The notes: generated by a model not told the origin, from the letters alone. A DNA stretch of 53,598 nt from Metabacillus rhizolycopersici (GCF_020075705.1 NZ_JAIQUM010000039.1:1-53598), one strand, 5' to 3'; numbered from the stretch's first letter, positions 1 to 7,823 are shown. Program-made: numbers and translations.

Positions 1-71
1 TGATATCCAAGTTTTCCTTCTTGATATTCTTGAACTACCATAATCTTAAATTCATCACTATATTTAGTCAT
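1..71 (-). CDS. Transposase OrfA, N-terminal fragment (runs off window)
   Basis: The minus strand reads ATG at 71 and encodes 23 residues before the window edge, starting MTKYSDEFKIMVVQEYQEGK. This matches the usual opening of IS3/IS150-type OrfA proteins (KYS-EFK...-Y-EG), the beginning of a helix-turn-helix that binds the IS ends. In the family, OrfA is fused to the DDE catalytic OrfB by programmed frameshifting. None of that part is visible here. The 3' end lies beyond position 1. Confidence 0.65.
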   Translation of the reverse strand, partial: MTKYSDEFKIMVVQEYQEGKLGY

Positions 72-125
72 AAATAAACACCCCAAAAGTTAGATTTCTG
101 ACTCTAACTTTTGGGGTGCATCACA
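1..125 (-). mobile_element. IS3-family (IS150-like) element, one end only
   Basis: The window begins inside an insertion sequence whose end is near position 125. On the minus strand the boundary reads TGTGATGCACCCCAAAAGTT, which resembles terminal repeats of the IS150 branch of the IS3 family. A perfect 16-bp inverted repeat (79-94 and 103-118) lies between this tip and the start of the transposase orfA. The family is recognised from memory, not from a database. The other end lies outside the window, so it cannot be judged whether the element is intact. Confidence 0.65.
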
Positions 126-240
126 TTGTCCGGGGTTTTTCGTGTCCTAGTTTTATACTGTATATTCAGTCTACTAATTTCACAGAAAAATCACAATGTT
201 TTGTCTACTTATTCACAAAAATGTCACATTTTGGACAAAA

Positions 241-756
241 TCAGTTTACTTCTAAATCATCTTTTAATTTTTGCTCAGAGAGTTCCCACATGTTTTTATC
301 ATGGTTTTTTAAGTAATTAGAAAGAATTTCCTTTGAGCGATTATCCATATGGTCAACAATGATATGTCGCTTCATTGATTTGTCCATTCGATTTACATGT
401 TCTGGAAGCGATTTGTACCCTCTTCTGATCGAACGGTCAACTGTCAGCTCACACGCTGTAACCCCAGCATAATAAGGACCTTCCACTTTCCGATCAATCG
501 TTACCCACACTAGCCAATATGGTTTTCCATTAGGCACTTCTTCTTTGTTCTTAAGGAATTTAATCCCCTTTTCAACAACGCTTCTTGCATGCATGGCGCC
601 GATATCAACGAATGCCTCTCCTTCTTCAACATCAATAAATACTGGTGAGACGTTTTCAAGACTAAGTGCACCAATACCAAAGCCTTTATGGCCATCAGTT
701 GGATCGTTTTTAATAATATTAAAGCCAATACTTTTTTTCTTTTTATTTTGTTCCAT
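241..756 (-). CDS. ywhD: YwhD family protein
   Basis: This 171-residue soluble protein is a YwhD-family member, conserved in Bacillaceae but without a known biochemical role. It opens MEQNKKKKSIGFNIIKND and has no signal peptide or membrane segment. The C-terminal third is rich in charged and helical residues. An AAAGGAGA ribosome-binding site about 8 bases upstream supports the ATG at 756. It lies just downstream of ywhC on the same strand with a gap of about 70 bases, as in B. subtilis, so co-transcription is likely. Family assignment is from sequence similarity I recognise plus synteny. No function should be inferred. Confidence 0.85.
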   Translation of the reverse strand: MEQNKKKKSIGFNIIKNDPTDGHKGFGIGALSLENVSPVFIDVEEGEAFVDIGAMHARSVVEKGIKFLKNKEEVPNGKPYWLVWVTIDRKVEGPYYAGVTACELTVDRSIRRGYKSLPEHVNRMDKSMKRHIIVDHMDNRSKEILSNYLKNHDKNMWELSEQKLKDDLEVN

Positions 757-827
757 TTTTGAATCTCCTTTATCATTTTTCCCGTATGAACGGACGGTAA
801 TCCCCCATCATAGATGGAAGTCACGCT

Positions 828-1514
828 TTATCCCATGATGATTGGACTTAATAGTAAGTGAAACATCCCCATCACGATTGCTCTACCAACGTCAAAAATC
901 GGCTGGATGATGTAACCATCAAGTGGTGTAATTACTAGTATCAAAAAAATAATGATTCCATAGCTTTCATACTGAGTCATCTTCGCTCTAATATGTGTTG
1001 GGGAAAGATCCTCAATAATTCGATAGCCATCCAATGGCGGAAATGGAAGTAAATTAAAGATAAACAACATAACATTCAGTGATACAAAGATATTAAAGAA
1101 ATCCTCAAGGCTGTTTACATAATTTATTGGCAATGCTACTAGAGCATTTGTTGCTAAGAGAATATACCAGATAGCTGTCCCAACAAAGGCAAGCACCAAG
1201 TTACTTACTGGACCAGCAACAGAAACAAGCACGCCAGCCAAACGCGGTCTTTTGAAAAAATAACGATTAACAGGAACCGGCCTTGCCCATCCAAACCCTG
1301 CAATAAAAATTAACAGTGTCCCAAAAGGATCCAAATGTGAAAGTGGAGATAAGGTTAACCTCCCTTGTCTTTTTGCCGTTTCGTCACCAAATTTATAGGC
1401 AACATATGCATGCGCAAATTCATGAATTGTGAATGCGATGATCAATGTAATGACCACATATGGAATCATTTCGAGTGGAAATGCTAAAAAGCTGTTTATA
1501 TTTAAATTATCCAT
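828..1514 (-). CDS. ywhC: Site-2 protease family (M50) membrane metalloprotease YwhC
   Basis: This is a multi-pass membrane zinc protease of the M50/site-2 family (228 residues from the chosen start). The zinc-binding motif HEFAH is at residues 31-35 in the first hydrophobic segment. A later LLPFPPLDGYR stretch matches the family's N-P-x-D-G-like third zinc-ligand region. Such proteases cut substrates within the membrane; the substrate of YwhC is unknown. An open frame extends upstream to 1595, but the ATG at 1514 is preceded by AAAGGAGA and begins the conserved hydrophobic region, so the extension is rejected. The upstream region is disturbed: a transposase-less element separates this start from an older-looking copy of the same ribosome-binding site and start codon at 1897-1934. 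Confidence 0.85.
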   Translation of the reverse strand: MDNLNINSFLAFPLEMIPYVVITLIIAFTIHEFAHAYVAYKFGDETAKRQGRLTLSPLSHLDPFGTLLIFIAGFGWARPVPVNRYFFKRPRLAGVLVSVAGPVSNLVLAFVGTAIWYILLATNALVALPINYVNSLEDFFNIFVSLNVMLFIFNLLPFPPLDGYRIIEDLSPTHIRAKMTQYESYGIIIFLILVITPLDGYIIQPIFDVGRAIVMGMFHLLLSPIIMG

Positions 1515-1544
1515 CCTTGTCTCCTTTAGACTAAAATATTCAAC

Positions 1545-1896
1545 AGTTTTCTGAAAGAAGTCCCCTTCCCCAAGTGTGCGAAGGGCACAGCCCAACGGTA
1601 GGGAGGGGATGAATTTCGGTCAGGGGTTAGCCTTAAGGTTTTGAACACTAATATTAAGTGTTCCTCCTTTGCAGGAGTGGTTTCCCTTCGCCAATGTTAT
1701 CCAACCTTCGCATTGTGGTTCACTGTTCCTTCCCCTCAGAACTGTTTAGAGAGCCACGAAAGATCTACAGACTAGGGAATCATCCGTAGGTTTCTACATG
1801 AAGGATAACGTAGTCTTCGAAAGACTTAGGCTAGACAACTAGGACTTTTTAATAGCCCCCACTTCAAGCGTTAGCTAAGTGGTGGGTAGTTGACAT
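1545..1896 (-). mobile_element. IS200/IS605-like element lacking transposase genes (copy A)
   Basis: About 350 bp with no coding capacity, bounded by two hairpins. At the high-coordinate end, CCCCCACTTCAAGCG and TAAGTGGTGGG (about 1857-1888) pair. At the other, CCCCTTCCC and GGGAGGGG (about 1562-1609) pair. The same end structures bound the element at 3275-3672. Hairpin ends without coding genes fit palindrome-associated relatives of IS200/IS605 or TnpB-type elements. On the minus strand both copies follow GGATAA(T/A), which would be the target motif at the left end. A GAACACT/AGTGTTC inverted repeat lies near 1645. Exact termini are uncertain by about 10 bases. Confidence 0.5.
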
Positions 1897-1934
1897 TATC
1901 CATCTCATTCTCCTTTAGACTAAAATGTTCAACT
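1897..1934 (-). repeat. Duplicate of the ywhC ribosome-binding site and start region
   Basis: This segment matches 1506-1544 at roughly 85 percent. Both share ATTATCCATC, then TCTCCTTTAGACTAAAAT and TTCAAC. On the minus strand it contains AAAGGAGA followed by ATGGATAAT, the first codons of ywhC, but the frame stops after ten codons inside element A. It is best read as the displaced original leader, with the leader now used by ywhC being a second copy on the far side of the element. Confidence 0.7.
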
Positions 1935-2076
1935 GATTGGACTGGACTCTAACCATTAGCAGCTTAACATATTATGCAAAACGTTTTCGATTAAAGTATA
2001 CTATATTTACAGGCTTATTCGCATTTTTTTGGTTTCATTTACAAGCCCATACATCATTTAAGGAGAGATGAATACA

Positions 2077-2262
2077 ATGCCATACGTCACAGTGAAAATG
2101 CTAGAAGGAAGAACAGATGAACAAAAGCGAGCATTGGTTGAAAAAGTAACAGCAGCTGTTTCTGAAACAATCGATGCATCACCTGAAAAAATCACTGTCT
2201 TTATTGAAGAAATGAATAAAGGCAATTATGCAATTAACGGCAAACGATTAAGTGATCAATAA
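2077..2262 (+). CDS. ywhB: 4-oxalocrotonate tautomerase family protein YwhB
   Basis: A 61-residue member of the 4-oxalocrotonate tautomerase family, small enzymes that assemble as hexamers and use an N-terminal proline as catalytic base. An in-frame ATG exists at 2068, but the ATG at 2077 is chosen for two reasons. It places proline directly after methionine (MPYVTVKMLEG), leaving Pro-1 after methionine removal, and it sits about 10 bases after AAGGAG, whereas 2068 would touch that site. The C-terminal part holds the family-typical IDASPEKITVFIEEM and NYAINGK segments. It is divergent from ywhC, as in B. subtilis. The physiological substrate is unknown. Confidence 0.88.
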   Translation: MPYVTVKMLEGRTDEQKRALVEKVTAAVSETIDASPEKITVFIEEMNKGNYAINGKRLSDQ

Positions 2263-2263
2263 G

Positions 2264-2417
2264 AAAAGCGGAAGCGCCTCAAGCAGCCCCGAACAGCATA
2301 AGACGCTCTTGAATAGAAGGTGTTCTATTTTACCTTCTATTCAAGAGTGGCGACCTCGAGGGGCTAGGCGCTAGAGCTGGATGTCGTGCGCTTAGCCACA
2401 GTACGAGATTCCTAAAC
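2264..2417 (+). repeat. Dispersed hairpin repeat, copy 1 (tail type II)
   Basis: First of about twelve copies of one family. The order is: 5' arm AAAAGCGGAAGCGCC; a C/G-rich linker; a long central hairpin whose loop-proximal part (GAATAGAAGG...CCTTC) is conserved but whose stem varies by copy; GAGGGGCTAGGCGCT; then one of two tails. Here the central stem is a perfect 16-bp inverted repeat (2306-2321 and 2332-2347). The tail is type II, GGATGTCGTGCGCTTAGCC, running to CCTAAAC. It has no coding potential and lies between ywhB and ywgA. Confidence 0.85.
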
Positions 2418-2435
2418 ATGAAAAAGCTCGCCAAG

Positions 2436-2954
2436 TTAATCCTTGACGAGCTCTTCTGCAACTACTCCTTTGATCTTATCGATATAATGATAAGCCTCTA
2501 AAATTTCTTCTTCTGTATAACGCTGCTTGCTTTTTAAAGTAAATACCTTCTCTTTTACCTCTTCTCGCTCTAATCCATCAAAAAATAATACCGTTGACAC
2601 AAGCTCTAGAAACCTTGAGCTTTGTTCATTCAGGTCAAGTATGCAATCTTTCAGTGGTGGCATTTCGACGTCATAATGACGTAAAAAGTCACTACCGGCA
2701 TCTGTTAATGAATAGCGATATTGAAAGTAGCCACCTTTTTTTTCATGAACTTCGTGTAAAAAGCCTAAGTTACATAGCTCCTCAATTCGAAGGGTTAACT
2801 CCTCTGAATACGGTCCAAAGAAGTGAAAATTGTATTTTTCATAAAAGGGAAGATTCACTTTCTTTGCTATATAAATCATCTTTTGTAGCTTTTTCCGACC
2901 AACGATTTCACCAGCTGAAAAGATAACCTTCATCAACTTAGCATGTTCTTTCAT
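2436..2954 (-). CDS. ywgA: YwgA family protein (Panacea/SocA-like fold)
   Basis: This 172-residue protein matches B. subtilis YwgA by family and position. Residues about 20-70 (GRKKLQKMIYIAKKVNLPFY, then FGPYSEELTLRIEELCNLGF) have the K-LQK-IYIA and F-GPYS pattern of the DUF4065/Panacea/SocA superfamily, domains found in antitoxins and phage-associated proteins. No toxin gene is adjacent here, so an antitoxin role is not supported. A TTG one codon upstream is possible, but the ATG at 2954 is better spaced from AAGGGG. It is divergent from ywhB and probably monocistronic. Confidence 0.8.
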   Translation of the reverse strand: MKEHAKLMKVIFSAGEIVGRKKLQKMIYIAKKVNLPFYEKYNFHFFGPYSEELTLRIEELCNLGFLHEVHEKKGGYFQYRYSLTDAGSDFLRHYDVEMPPLKDCILDLNEQSSRFLELVSTVLFFDGLEREEVKEKVFTLKSKQRYTEEEILEAYHYIDKIKGVVAEELVKD

Positions 2955-3119
2955 CAATACCCCTTCATCTCCTAACTCTTTCTTTGTTCAAGGATAACGA
3001 GTATAAGGTCTATACTTCGTTCGTCGCGCTCAAATCGCGCCTATCAGCCAGAGGTTATAGCCACTCACGAATTAGAGGTAGGGACCCCATCTTTTCATGA
3101 GCGGCTTATCTGTTTTTTG

Positions 3120-3141
3120 CTGATCAGGCGCTTCCGCTTTT
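3120..3141 (-). repeat. Dispersed hairpin repeat, isolated 5' arm
   Basis: A 22-bp fragment matching only the first arm (AAAAGCGGAAGCGCCTGATC on the minus strand). It lies immediately beside a full copy in the same orientation. It may be the stump of an older copy replaced or interrupted by the neighbour. Confidence 0.6.
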
Positions 3142-3148
3142 CTATTTA

Positions 3149-3268
3149 TCCAGCTCCAGCGCCTAGCACCTCGGGGTCATAAGCTACTCCATAATTGAAA
3201 GCAAAGTACGCTTTCGATTATGGCGCGTCTTATGCCTGTCGGAGCTGATTAAGGCGCTTCCGCTTTTT
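3149..3268 (-). repeat. Dispersed hairpin repeat, copy 2, opposite orientation, no tail
   Basis: This full core is on the minus strand, unlike most other copies. Its central stem is completely different from copy 1: CCATAATTGAAAGC pairs with GCTTTCGATTATGG (about 3191-3225), with only the loop-proximal CTTTCAATT-type sequence recognisable. The outer arms are AAAAGCGGAAGCGCC and GGCGCTGGAGCTGGA. It abuts the second IS605-like element. Confidence 0.8.
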
Positions 3269-3274
3269 TTCTAT

Positions 3275-3672
3275 CAGTTTTAGGCGAGAGTACCCCTTCC
3301 TCAAGGAATGTAGAGGGCGATAGCCCAATAAGTAGGGAGGGGGTGAATCGCCTTTTTGCATATACAAACATGCGTTCTTACAACAAAATAATCTTGTAAG
3401 TTGTCCTTTGATAACTGAACATTTTATGTGGCAAGAATCGTTGCTTTGCCACATAAAATGTTCAAGCCTTTCCAAACAGCTAAGCCACGTTTTAACGTGA
3501 AGCATAGGCTTTCACGCAACTTTACAAGTAGTCCCAAAGGCAAGACCAATGGGATAGAGGGGTTGGGTGTTTTTAGCATACCACTGTGTCAACTCCACTA
3601 ATGTTAAGCGTTCAGACATGTTCGATACATTAGAAACCCCCACTTCAAGGCGTTATCCTAAGTGGTGGGAGT
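3275..3672 (-). mobile_element. IS200/IS605-like element lacking transposase genes (copy B)
   Basis: About 400 bp, a second element with the same end structures as copy A. CCCCCACTTCAAGGCG pairs with CTAAGTGGTGGG at the high-coordinate end, and ACCCCTTCC pairs with GGAGGGGGT at the other. Inside is a perfect 18-bp inverted repeat (3417-3434 and 3446-3463, arm GAACATTTTATGTGGCAA) and further small hairpins. On the minus strand it follows GGATAAA, the last codons of ywfO, so the ywfO stop codon is at the junction. No tnpA or tnpB frame remains. A short open frame inside it is not protein-like. Termini are approximate. Confidence 0.5.
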
Positions 3673-3674
3673 CT

Positions 3675-4973
3675 TCATTTATCCAACTTTAATAATTCAA
3701 GTATTTTCTTCTTGGCCGTTCGTTTTGTTGAAAAATCCTCGAGTAAATCTAGTGGGAAATATAGTTTATGGTCTGTTCTTCTTTTCCCAGAGATTGCGTC
3801 GACTATTTCTGATTCTCTTGATATTTCTCTGATGTCACCGCTAGACATTAGTAAGTGGATTGGCAATCGTTCTTCTTCCTCGCCTGGTCGATAAAAATCA
3901 TACGGAAGATCTGATGAGGAATCGACTACTAAGTAATAATCCGGATCTATGCCAGCCTTTTTAAATAAGTTTGTTAGTTCAATTAATGTCATCATTTGTT
4001 CATTAGGATTAAACTCAACAAATTTAAACAACTGACGATTCATAAATCGTCGACATAAATCACGTAAGATTGGATCCTCCTCTTCCTGCCATACTTGGAA
4101 ATAGAATAGAACAATCGATTCATCTAATTTTAAATAATCTTCTAATGTCACTTCATCTTCGAACAACGAATAAAAATGTATAGGATCATAGTTAAAGGAG
4201 TAAAATTCCTTGTGTAGTTGTCTTGCTCGATGGAGTATTTTTGTCAGTATGACTTCAGCACTTCGAGTAACAGGATGAAAGTATACTTGCCAATACATTT
4301 GATAACGACTCATAATGTAATCCTCGACCGCATGCATTCCACTGCTTTTTATGACAACTTGGTCTTCACGAGGACGCATCACACGGAGAATGCGCTCCAT
4401 ATCAAAATGCCCGTAGCTAACACCAGTATAGTAGGCATCTCGTTGTAAGTAATCCATGCGATCTGCATCAATCTGGCTAGATATTAAACTAACAACCTGT
4501 TTGTTTTGATACGTTTTTGCAATTACCTCAGCTACCTTCTTCGGAACATCGTCACCCGCAGCTTTTAACACAGAATGAACCTCTGTATCGCCAAGAATGA
4601 TAGCCTGTGTATAGTCCTCATGATCAAGATGGAACACCTTTTCAAACGAATGTGAAAATGGACCATGCCCTAAATCATGTAGTAGTGCAGCACAAAGACA
4701 TAACAGTCTCTCTTCATCATCCCATTCTGGCCGACCTTTAAAAATATCATCCACAATCCGTCGAACAATTTCATACACACCTAAAGAATGATTAAAGCGG
4801 CTATGTTCAGCACCGTGGAAGGTTAAAAAGGTCGTACCTAGTTGACGAATTCTTCTTAGTCGTTGGAATTCCTTTGTACCTATTAGATCCCAAATGAGTT
4901 TATCACGAACATGTACATAGCGATGAACGGGATCTTTAAATACCTTTTCTTCAGACAATTTACTATTTTTCAT
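3675..4973 (-). CDS. ywfO: HD-domain phosphohydrolase YwfO (dGTPase-like)
   Basis: A 432-residue HD-superfamily phosphohydrolase. Metal-ligand candidates visible are H57, H62 (HSRFNHSLG), H99-D100 (LLHDLGHGPFSHSFE) and the later DADRMDYLQRD segment. This is the layout of dNTP triphosphohydrolase-like proteins, so nucleotide hydrolysis is inferred. An open frame extends 20 codons upstream, but the ATG at 4973 follows GAGGGAAGG at good spacing and begins the conserved part. The C-terminus ends LLKLDK and the TGA lies at the edge of an IS605-like element, so the last residues may differ from an undisturbed homologue. It is transcribed alone. Confidence 0.88.
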   Translation of the reverse strand: MKNSKLSEEKVFKDPVHRYVHVRDKLIWDLIGTKEFQRLRRIRQLGTTFLTFHGAEHSRFNHSLGVYEIVRRIVDDIFKGRPEWDDEERLLCLCAALLHDLGHGPFSHSFEKVFHLDHEDYTQAIILGDTEVHSVLKAAGDDVPKKVAEVIAKTYQNKQVVSLISSQIDADRMDYLQRDAYYTGVSYGHFDMERILRVMRPREDQVVIKSSGMHAVEDYIMSRYQMYWQVYFHPVTRSAEVILTKILHRARQLHKEFYSFNYDPIHFYSLFEDEVTLEDYLKLDESIVLFYFQVWQEEEDPILRDLCRRFMNRQLFKFVEFNPNEQMMTLIELTNLFKKAGIDPDYYLVVDSSSDLPYDFYRPGEEEERLPIHLLMSSGDIREISRESEIVDAISGKRRTDHKLYFPLDLLEDFSTKRTAKKKILELLKLDK

Positions 4974-5513
4974 TGCCTTCCCTCTTCCGTTCTGACTTTT
5001 CTCTCTTGTTAGTTTAGTAAATGGACCAAACATAAGATATTGCTTCTTTTATTATATCGATTTCTAGTGGATATTCACACCCATAATCTTGCAAAACAGT
5101 TCATTCACCTGAAATAAAGTTTATAAAAAGGAATCCAGTTGTAAAGAACTAATTTCGTTATATATTACTTCTACAGCAAGAAAAGATCACCTTTTTATGA
5201 CGTTAATTATGATGATTTTATTTTGTTCGCTTTTGTTCATTTCGCGTTGATCTGTGCCGATTCTCGTTGATGCTAACAGGTATTTTACGGTTAATCCACC
5301 CGTAATGCAAGATAGCAGCTGCATCTTCCTTAAGTTTCCACTGACTTAATGGATTATTTTTCCGTTAATAGTAGATTCTAAAGGTAAAAGATATATTGCA
5401 CTAATAAAAAGTCTACTATCCTTTTAAGAACTTTGTATATAATTGCTCAACATTGTCCATGCTAAATAACAATTAATTGTATAAAAATCTATTTTATAAT
5501 AGGGAGTTGGAAA
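4974..5513. other. Long divergent intergenic region ywfO-rsfA
   Basis: About 540 bp separate ywfO and rsfA. I see no open frame with a ribosome-binding site and no repeat or strong hairpin. The region is AT-rich close to rsfA, where its promoter should lie. In B. subtilis rsfA is expressed in the forespore, but I could not pick out a convincing sigma-F or sigma-G site by eye. Confidence 0.5.
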
Positions 5514-6287
5514 ATGATGAAACAAAGACAAGACGCATGGTCCCAAGAGAATGATTTATTACTAGCCGAAACAGTTTTAAGGCATGTTCGCGATGGTAGT
5601 ACACAATTAAACGCTTTCGAAGAAGTTGGTGATAAGCTAAATCGCACTTCGGCTGCATGTGGATTTCGTTGGAATGCTGTTGTTAGACATGATTATGAAA
5701 AGGCACTTCAACTAGCGAAGAAACAACGTAAACAAAGAATGAGAGCACTAGGAAAAGGACAGCCAGTTAAGAAACAACTTCTATACTCTCCAGATATGCC
5801 AACTACTGATTTTGACCAGCAGGAAGAGCTTACGATGATGTCAGCTTTAGAGAGTCATATGGCCGAAGTAATGCCAGCTGATGAGGATGTAACAACAAAT
5901 TTACAACATTTAGCACCAGAAACAAACACGCAACCAAATCAAGAAAGAATACAGCAGCAACCAGTGACACCTAGTAGAATATCGATGGATCATGTTATTG
6001 CATTCTTGCATTCTTATAAATCAAATAACGAGCATTCAGAGGCTTTAATGAGTGAAAATAGACGCTTAAAGCGAGAAAATCATGAACTTACAGCCCAAAA
6101 TGAAGAGTTACAAAAACAAGTTGAACGACTTGAACAAGATACTGTAACCGTTCAAGAAGACTATGAAACATTGATGAAAATTATGAATCGTGCAAGAAAA
6201 CTAGTCTTATTCGATGAAGAAGACCGCTCCTCTGCCACAACCTTTAAAATGGATCGAAACGGGAATTTAGAAAAAATGGCTGAGTAA
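5514..6287 (+). CDS. rsfA: RsfA-family prespore transcription regulator
   Basis: This 257-residue DNA-binding protein is of the RsfA family, which modulates sigma-F-dependent gene expression in the forespore. The N-terminal 55 residues ([20 protein letters not shown] through CGFRWNAV) form a Myb/SANT-like helix-turn-helix with the typical tryptophan spacing. Residues about 175-222 form a strong coiled coil, probably for dimerisation, followed by the conserved [13 protein letters not shown] segment. The linker is glutamine- and proline-rich. GGGAG seven bases upstream supports the ATG at 5514. Three tandem hairpin repeats follow the stop codon. The family call is confident; targets cannot be seen here. 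Confidence 0.9.
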   Translation: MMKQRQDAWSQENDLLLAETVLRHVRDGSTQLNAFEEVGDKLNRTSAACGFRWNAVVRHDYEKALQLAKKQRKQRMRALGKGQPVKKQLLYSPDMPTTDFDQQEELTMMSALESHMAEVMPADEDVTTNLQHLAPETNTQPNQERIQQQPVTPSRISMDHVIAFLHSYKSNNEHSEALMSENRRLKRENHELTAQNEELQKQVERLEQDTVTVQEDYETLMKIMNRARKLVLFDEEDRSSATTFKMDRNGNLEKMAE

Positions 6288-6292
6288 CAACG

Positions 6293-6446
6293 AAAAGCGG
6301 AAGTGCCTCGTTCAGCTCCGACTGGCATAATTCACGCAGGAATAGAAGGTGTTCTTTGCCTTCAATTCCTGCGTGAATTATGACACGAGGAGCTAGGCGC
6401 TGCAGCTAGACACAAACACTTTGTCAAAACAGACATTTCTTATCCT
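6293..6446 (+). repeat. Dispersed hairpin repeat, copy 3 (tail type I)
   Basis: First of three head-to-tail copies behind rsfA. The central stem is a perfect 18-bp inverted repeat, 6326-6343 and 6365-6382 (arm CATAATTCACGCAGGAAT), unlike the stems of its two neighbours. The tail is of the GGACACGAAAACTAAG...TTATCC kind but diverged (TAGACACAAACACTTTG). Confidence 0.85.
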
Positions 6447-6454
6447 TAAATACT

Positions 6455-6612
6455 AAAGCGGAAGCGCCTTGATCAGACCCGACGGGCATAAGCCAATCAG
6501 GAATAGAAGGTGTTCTTTACCTTCAATTCCTGATTGGCTTATGAACGCGAGGGGCTAGGCGCTGCAGCTGGACACGAAAACTAAGTCAAAAAATTTATAC
6601 TTTTCTTATCCT
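6455..6612 (+). repeat. Dispersed hairpin repeat, copy 4 (tail type I)
   Basis: Second tandem copy. The central stem is a perfect 18-bp inverted repeat, 6487-6504 and 6526-6543 (arm CATAAGCCAATCAGGAAT). It differs from copy 3 at several positions on both arms, with complementarity kept. The tail is the typical type I, GGACACGAAAACTAAGTC, ending CTTATCC. Confidence 0.87.
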
Positions 6613-6617
6613 TGCTC

Positions 6618-6759
6618 AAAAGCGGAAGCGCCTTGTTCAGCCCCGACAAGCATAAGACGCTTTTGAATAGAAGGTGTTTTTTACCTTCAATTCAAAAGTG
6701 ACTTATGACCTCGAGGGGCTAGGCGCTGGAGCTGGATGTCGTGCGCTTAGCCTCAGTTA
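6618..6759 (+). repeat. Dispersed hairpin repeat, copy 5 (tail type II)
   Basis: Third tandem copy. The central stem pairs CTTTTGAAT with ATTCAAAAG. The tail is type II (GGATGTCGTGCGCTTAGCC), so both tail types occur within one tandem cluster. A rho-independent terminator follows 24 bases later. Confidence 0.85.
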
Positions 6760-6782
6760 TAGCTTTGACATGACCAACCAGC

Positions 6783-6816
6783 AAAAAAGACGTGAGAATG
6801 CTTCCACGTCTTTTTT
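6783..6816. terminator. Rho-independent terminator after rsfA
   Basis: AAAAAAGACGTG and CACGTCTTTTTT pair around a ten-base loop. A-tract and T-tract flanks allow use in both directions. It closes the rsfA transcription unit after the three repeats. Confidence 0.8.
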
Positions 6817-6942
6817 ACATAGCATTTCAATTGACATCCTGATCAACTTTTTGAAACCTATTTTACGTTCAATCGTAAAAACATATATGAAATTTAAACC
6901 GTTGGCTATTTATGATAAATACAAAATGAAAGTTGGAATGTT

Positions 6943-7782
6943 GTGGAAACGAACGATTGGTTACAAAAGGAGTTACAGTCCATTGAAAAGTGGGAAAAGG
7001 ATCAAAAGGGACTTTGGTTTTGGGAAAGGATTGGCCGGATTCCATTTAAACTTTTAGATAAGATCACCCCTGCTTTTATCCAGAAGAAAATTGGTCTTTT
7101 ACTAGACGAACTAGGGTCTTTTGTTCAGACAGGTGGACAGTATTTAACACAGGAAAAGTTGATTTTAGCGAAGCTACGTAAGCATTCGCAACATGAGGAC
7201 CTTATCATGTCAGATGTTTCCTCCCTTCCACTCTCAACGATGGATGCTGTTGGCGAAGAATTAAAAACAAATCGCAGTAAGCTTGCAACGATTCAAGGGG
7301 CAACAACAGGGATCGGTGGTATTTTCACCTTAGCCGTTGATATTCCTGTCTTACTTGGTCTTTCATTAAAAACACTTCAGGAAATTGCGATTGCTTATGG
7401 CTATGACCCTAAAAACCATGACGAACGGATTTTCATCGTAAAATGCCTACAGTTCTCATCTGCAGATGTTGTAGGAAAACAAGCAATCTTAAATGAATTA
7501 TCAACATTTTATAAGCGGGAGAATGCAAAAAATAACGAAATGATTTCTCAACTACAAGGATGGCGGGAAGTTGTTTATACGTACCGTGATCAATTTGGAT
7601 GGAAAAAACTTCTCCAAATGGTTCCAATCGCAGGAATGGTATTCGGGGCACTGACAAATCGATCAATGATTCATGATTTAGCTGAAACAGGTATGATGCT
7701 CTATCGGAAAAGAAGAATACTAGAAAGACTCGAAGATCATGAACGTGCTGACATTAAGACTCAAGCCCCATCAAACATATAA
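6943..7782 (+). CDS. EcsC family protein
   Basis: A 279-residue protein of the EcsC family, named after a gene of the B. subtilis ecs operon but of unknown biochemistry. The diagnostic centre is LATIQGATTGIGGIFTLAVD followed by IPVLLGLSLKTLQEIAIAYG, a glycine-rich amphipathic stretch that may associate with membrane. A second hydrophobic segment (MVPIAGMVFGALTNRSMIHD) is near residue 240. No ATG is available at the proper place. The GTG at 6943 is chosen because it begins the conserved WLQKELQSIEKWE region, with a weak TTGGAA upstream. It sits between rsfA and lipL, with terminators on both sides, so it is probably monocistronic. Confidence 0.8.
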   Translation: METNDWLQKELQSIEKWEKDQKGLWFWERIGRIPFKLLDKITPAFIQKKIGLLLDELGSFVQTGGQYLTQEKLILAKLRKHSQHEDLIMSDVSSLPLSTMDAVGEELKTNRSKLATIQGATTGIGGIFTLAVDIPVLLGLSLKTLQEIAIAYGYDPKNHDERIFIVKCLQFSSADVVGKQAILNELSTFYKRENAKNNEMISQLQGWREVVYTYRDQFGWKKLLQMVPIAGMVFGALTNRSMIHDLAETGMMLYRKRRILERLEDHERADIKTQAPSNI

Positions 7783-7786
7783 TGGC

Positions 7787-7823
7787 TAGAGGGTTTGACC
7801 TTTCAATCAAACCCTCTATTTTT
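7787..7823. terminator. Bidirectional terminator between EcsC-family gene and lipL
   Basis: TAGAGGGTTTGA (7787-7798) pairs perfectly with TCAAACCCTCTA (7807-7818) and is followed by a T-run on the plus strand. It ends the EcsC-family transcript. The lipL coding sequence ends at its edge, so it can serve both convergent genes. Confidence 0.85.

Noticed and set aside
1976..1990. cre-like GCAAAACGTTTTCG upstream of ywhB
   Set aside because: The outer fixed positions of the CcpA consensus do not match; probably an AT-rich dyad near the promoter.
2436..2954. YwgA read as an antitoxin of a toxin-antitoxin pair
   Set aside because: Only the fold pattern suggests it; no toxin gene is adjacent and the gene is conserved in synteny.
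3230..3505. 91-codon minus-strand frame
   Set aside because: It spans repeat copy 2 and element B; the composition follows the hairpins and is not protein-like.
6293..6759. Tandem repeats considered as a CRISPR array
   Set aside because: Units are about 150 bp with internal hairpins and no unique spacers of constant size; no cas genes.
6674..7057. 127-codon plus-strand frame before the EcsC-family gene
   Set aside because: It reads through a hairpin repeat and a terminator and overlaps the EcsC coding region in another frame.
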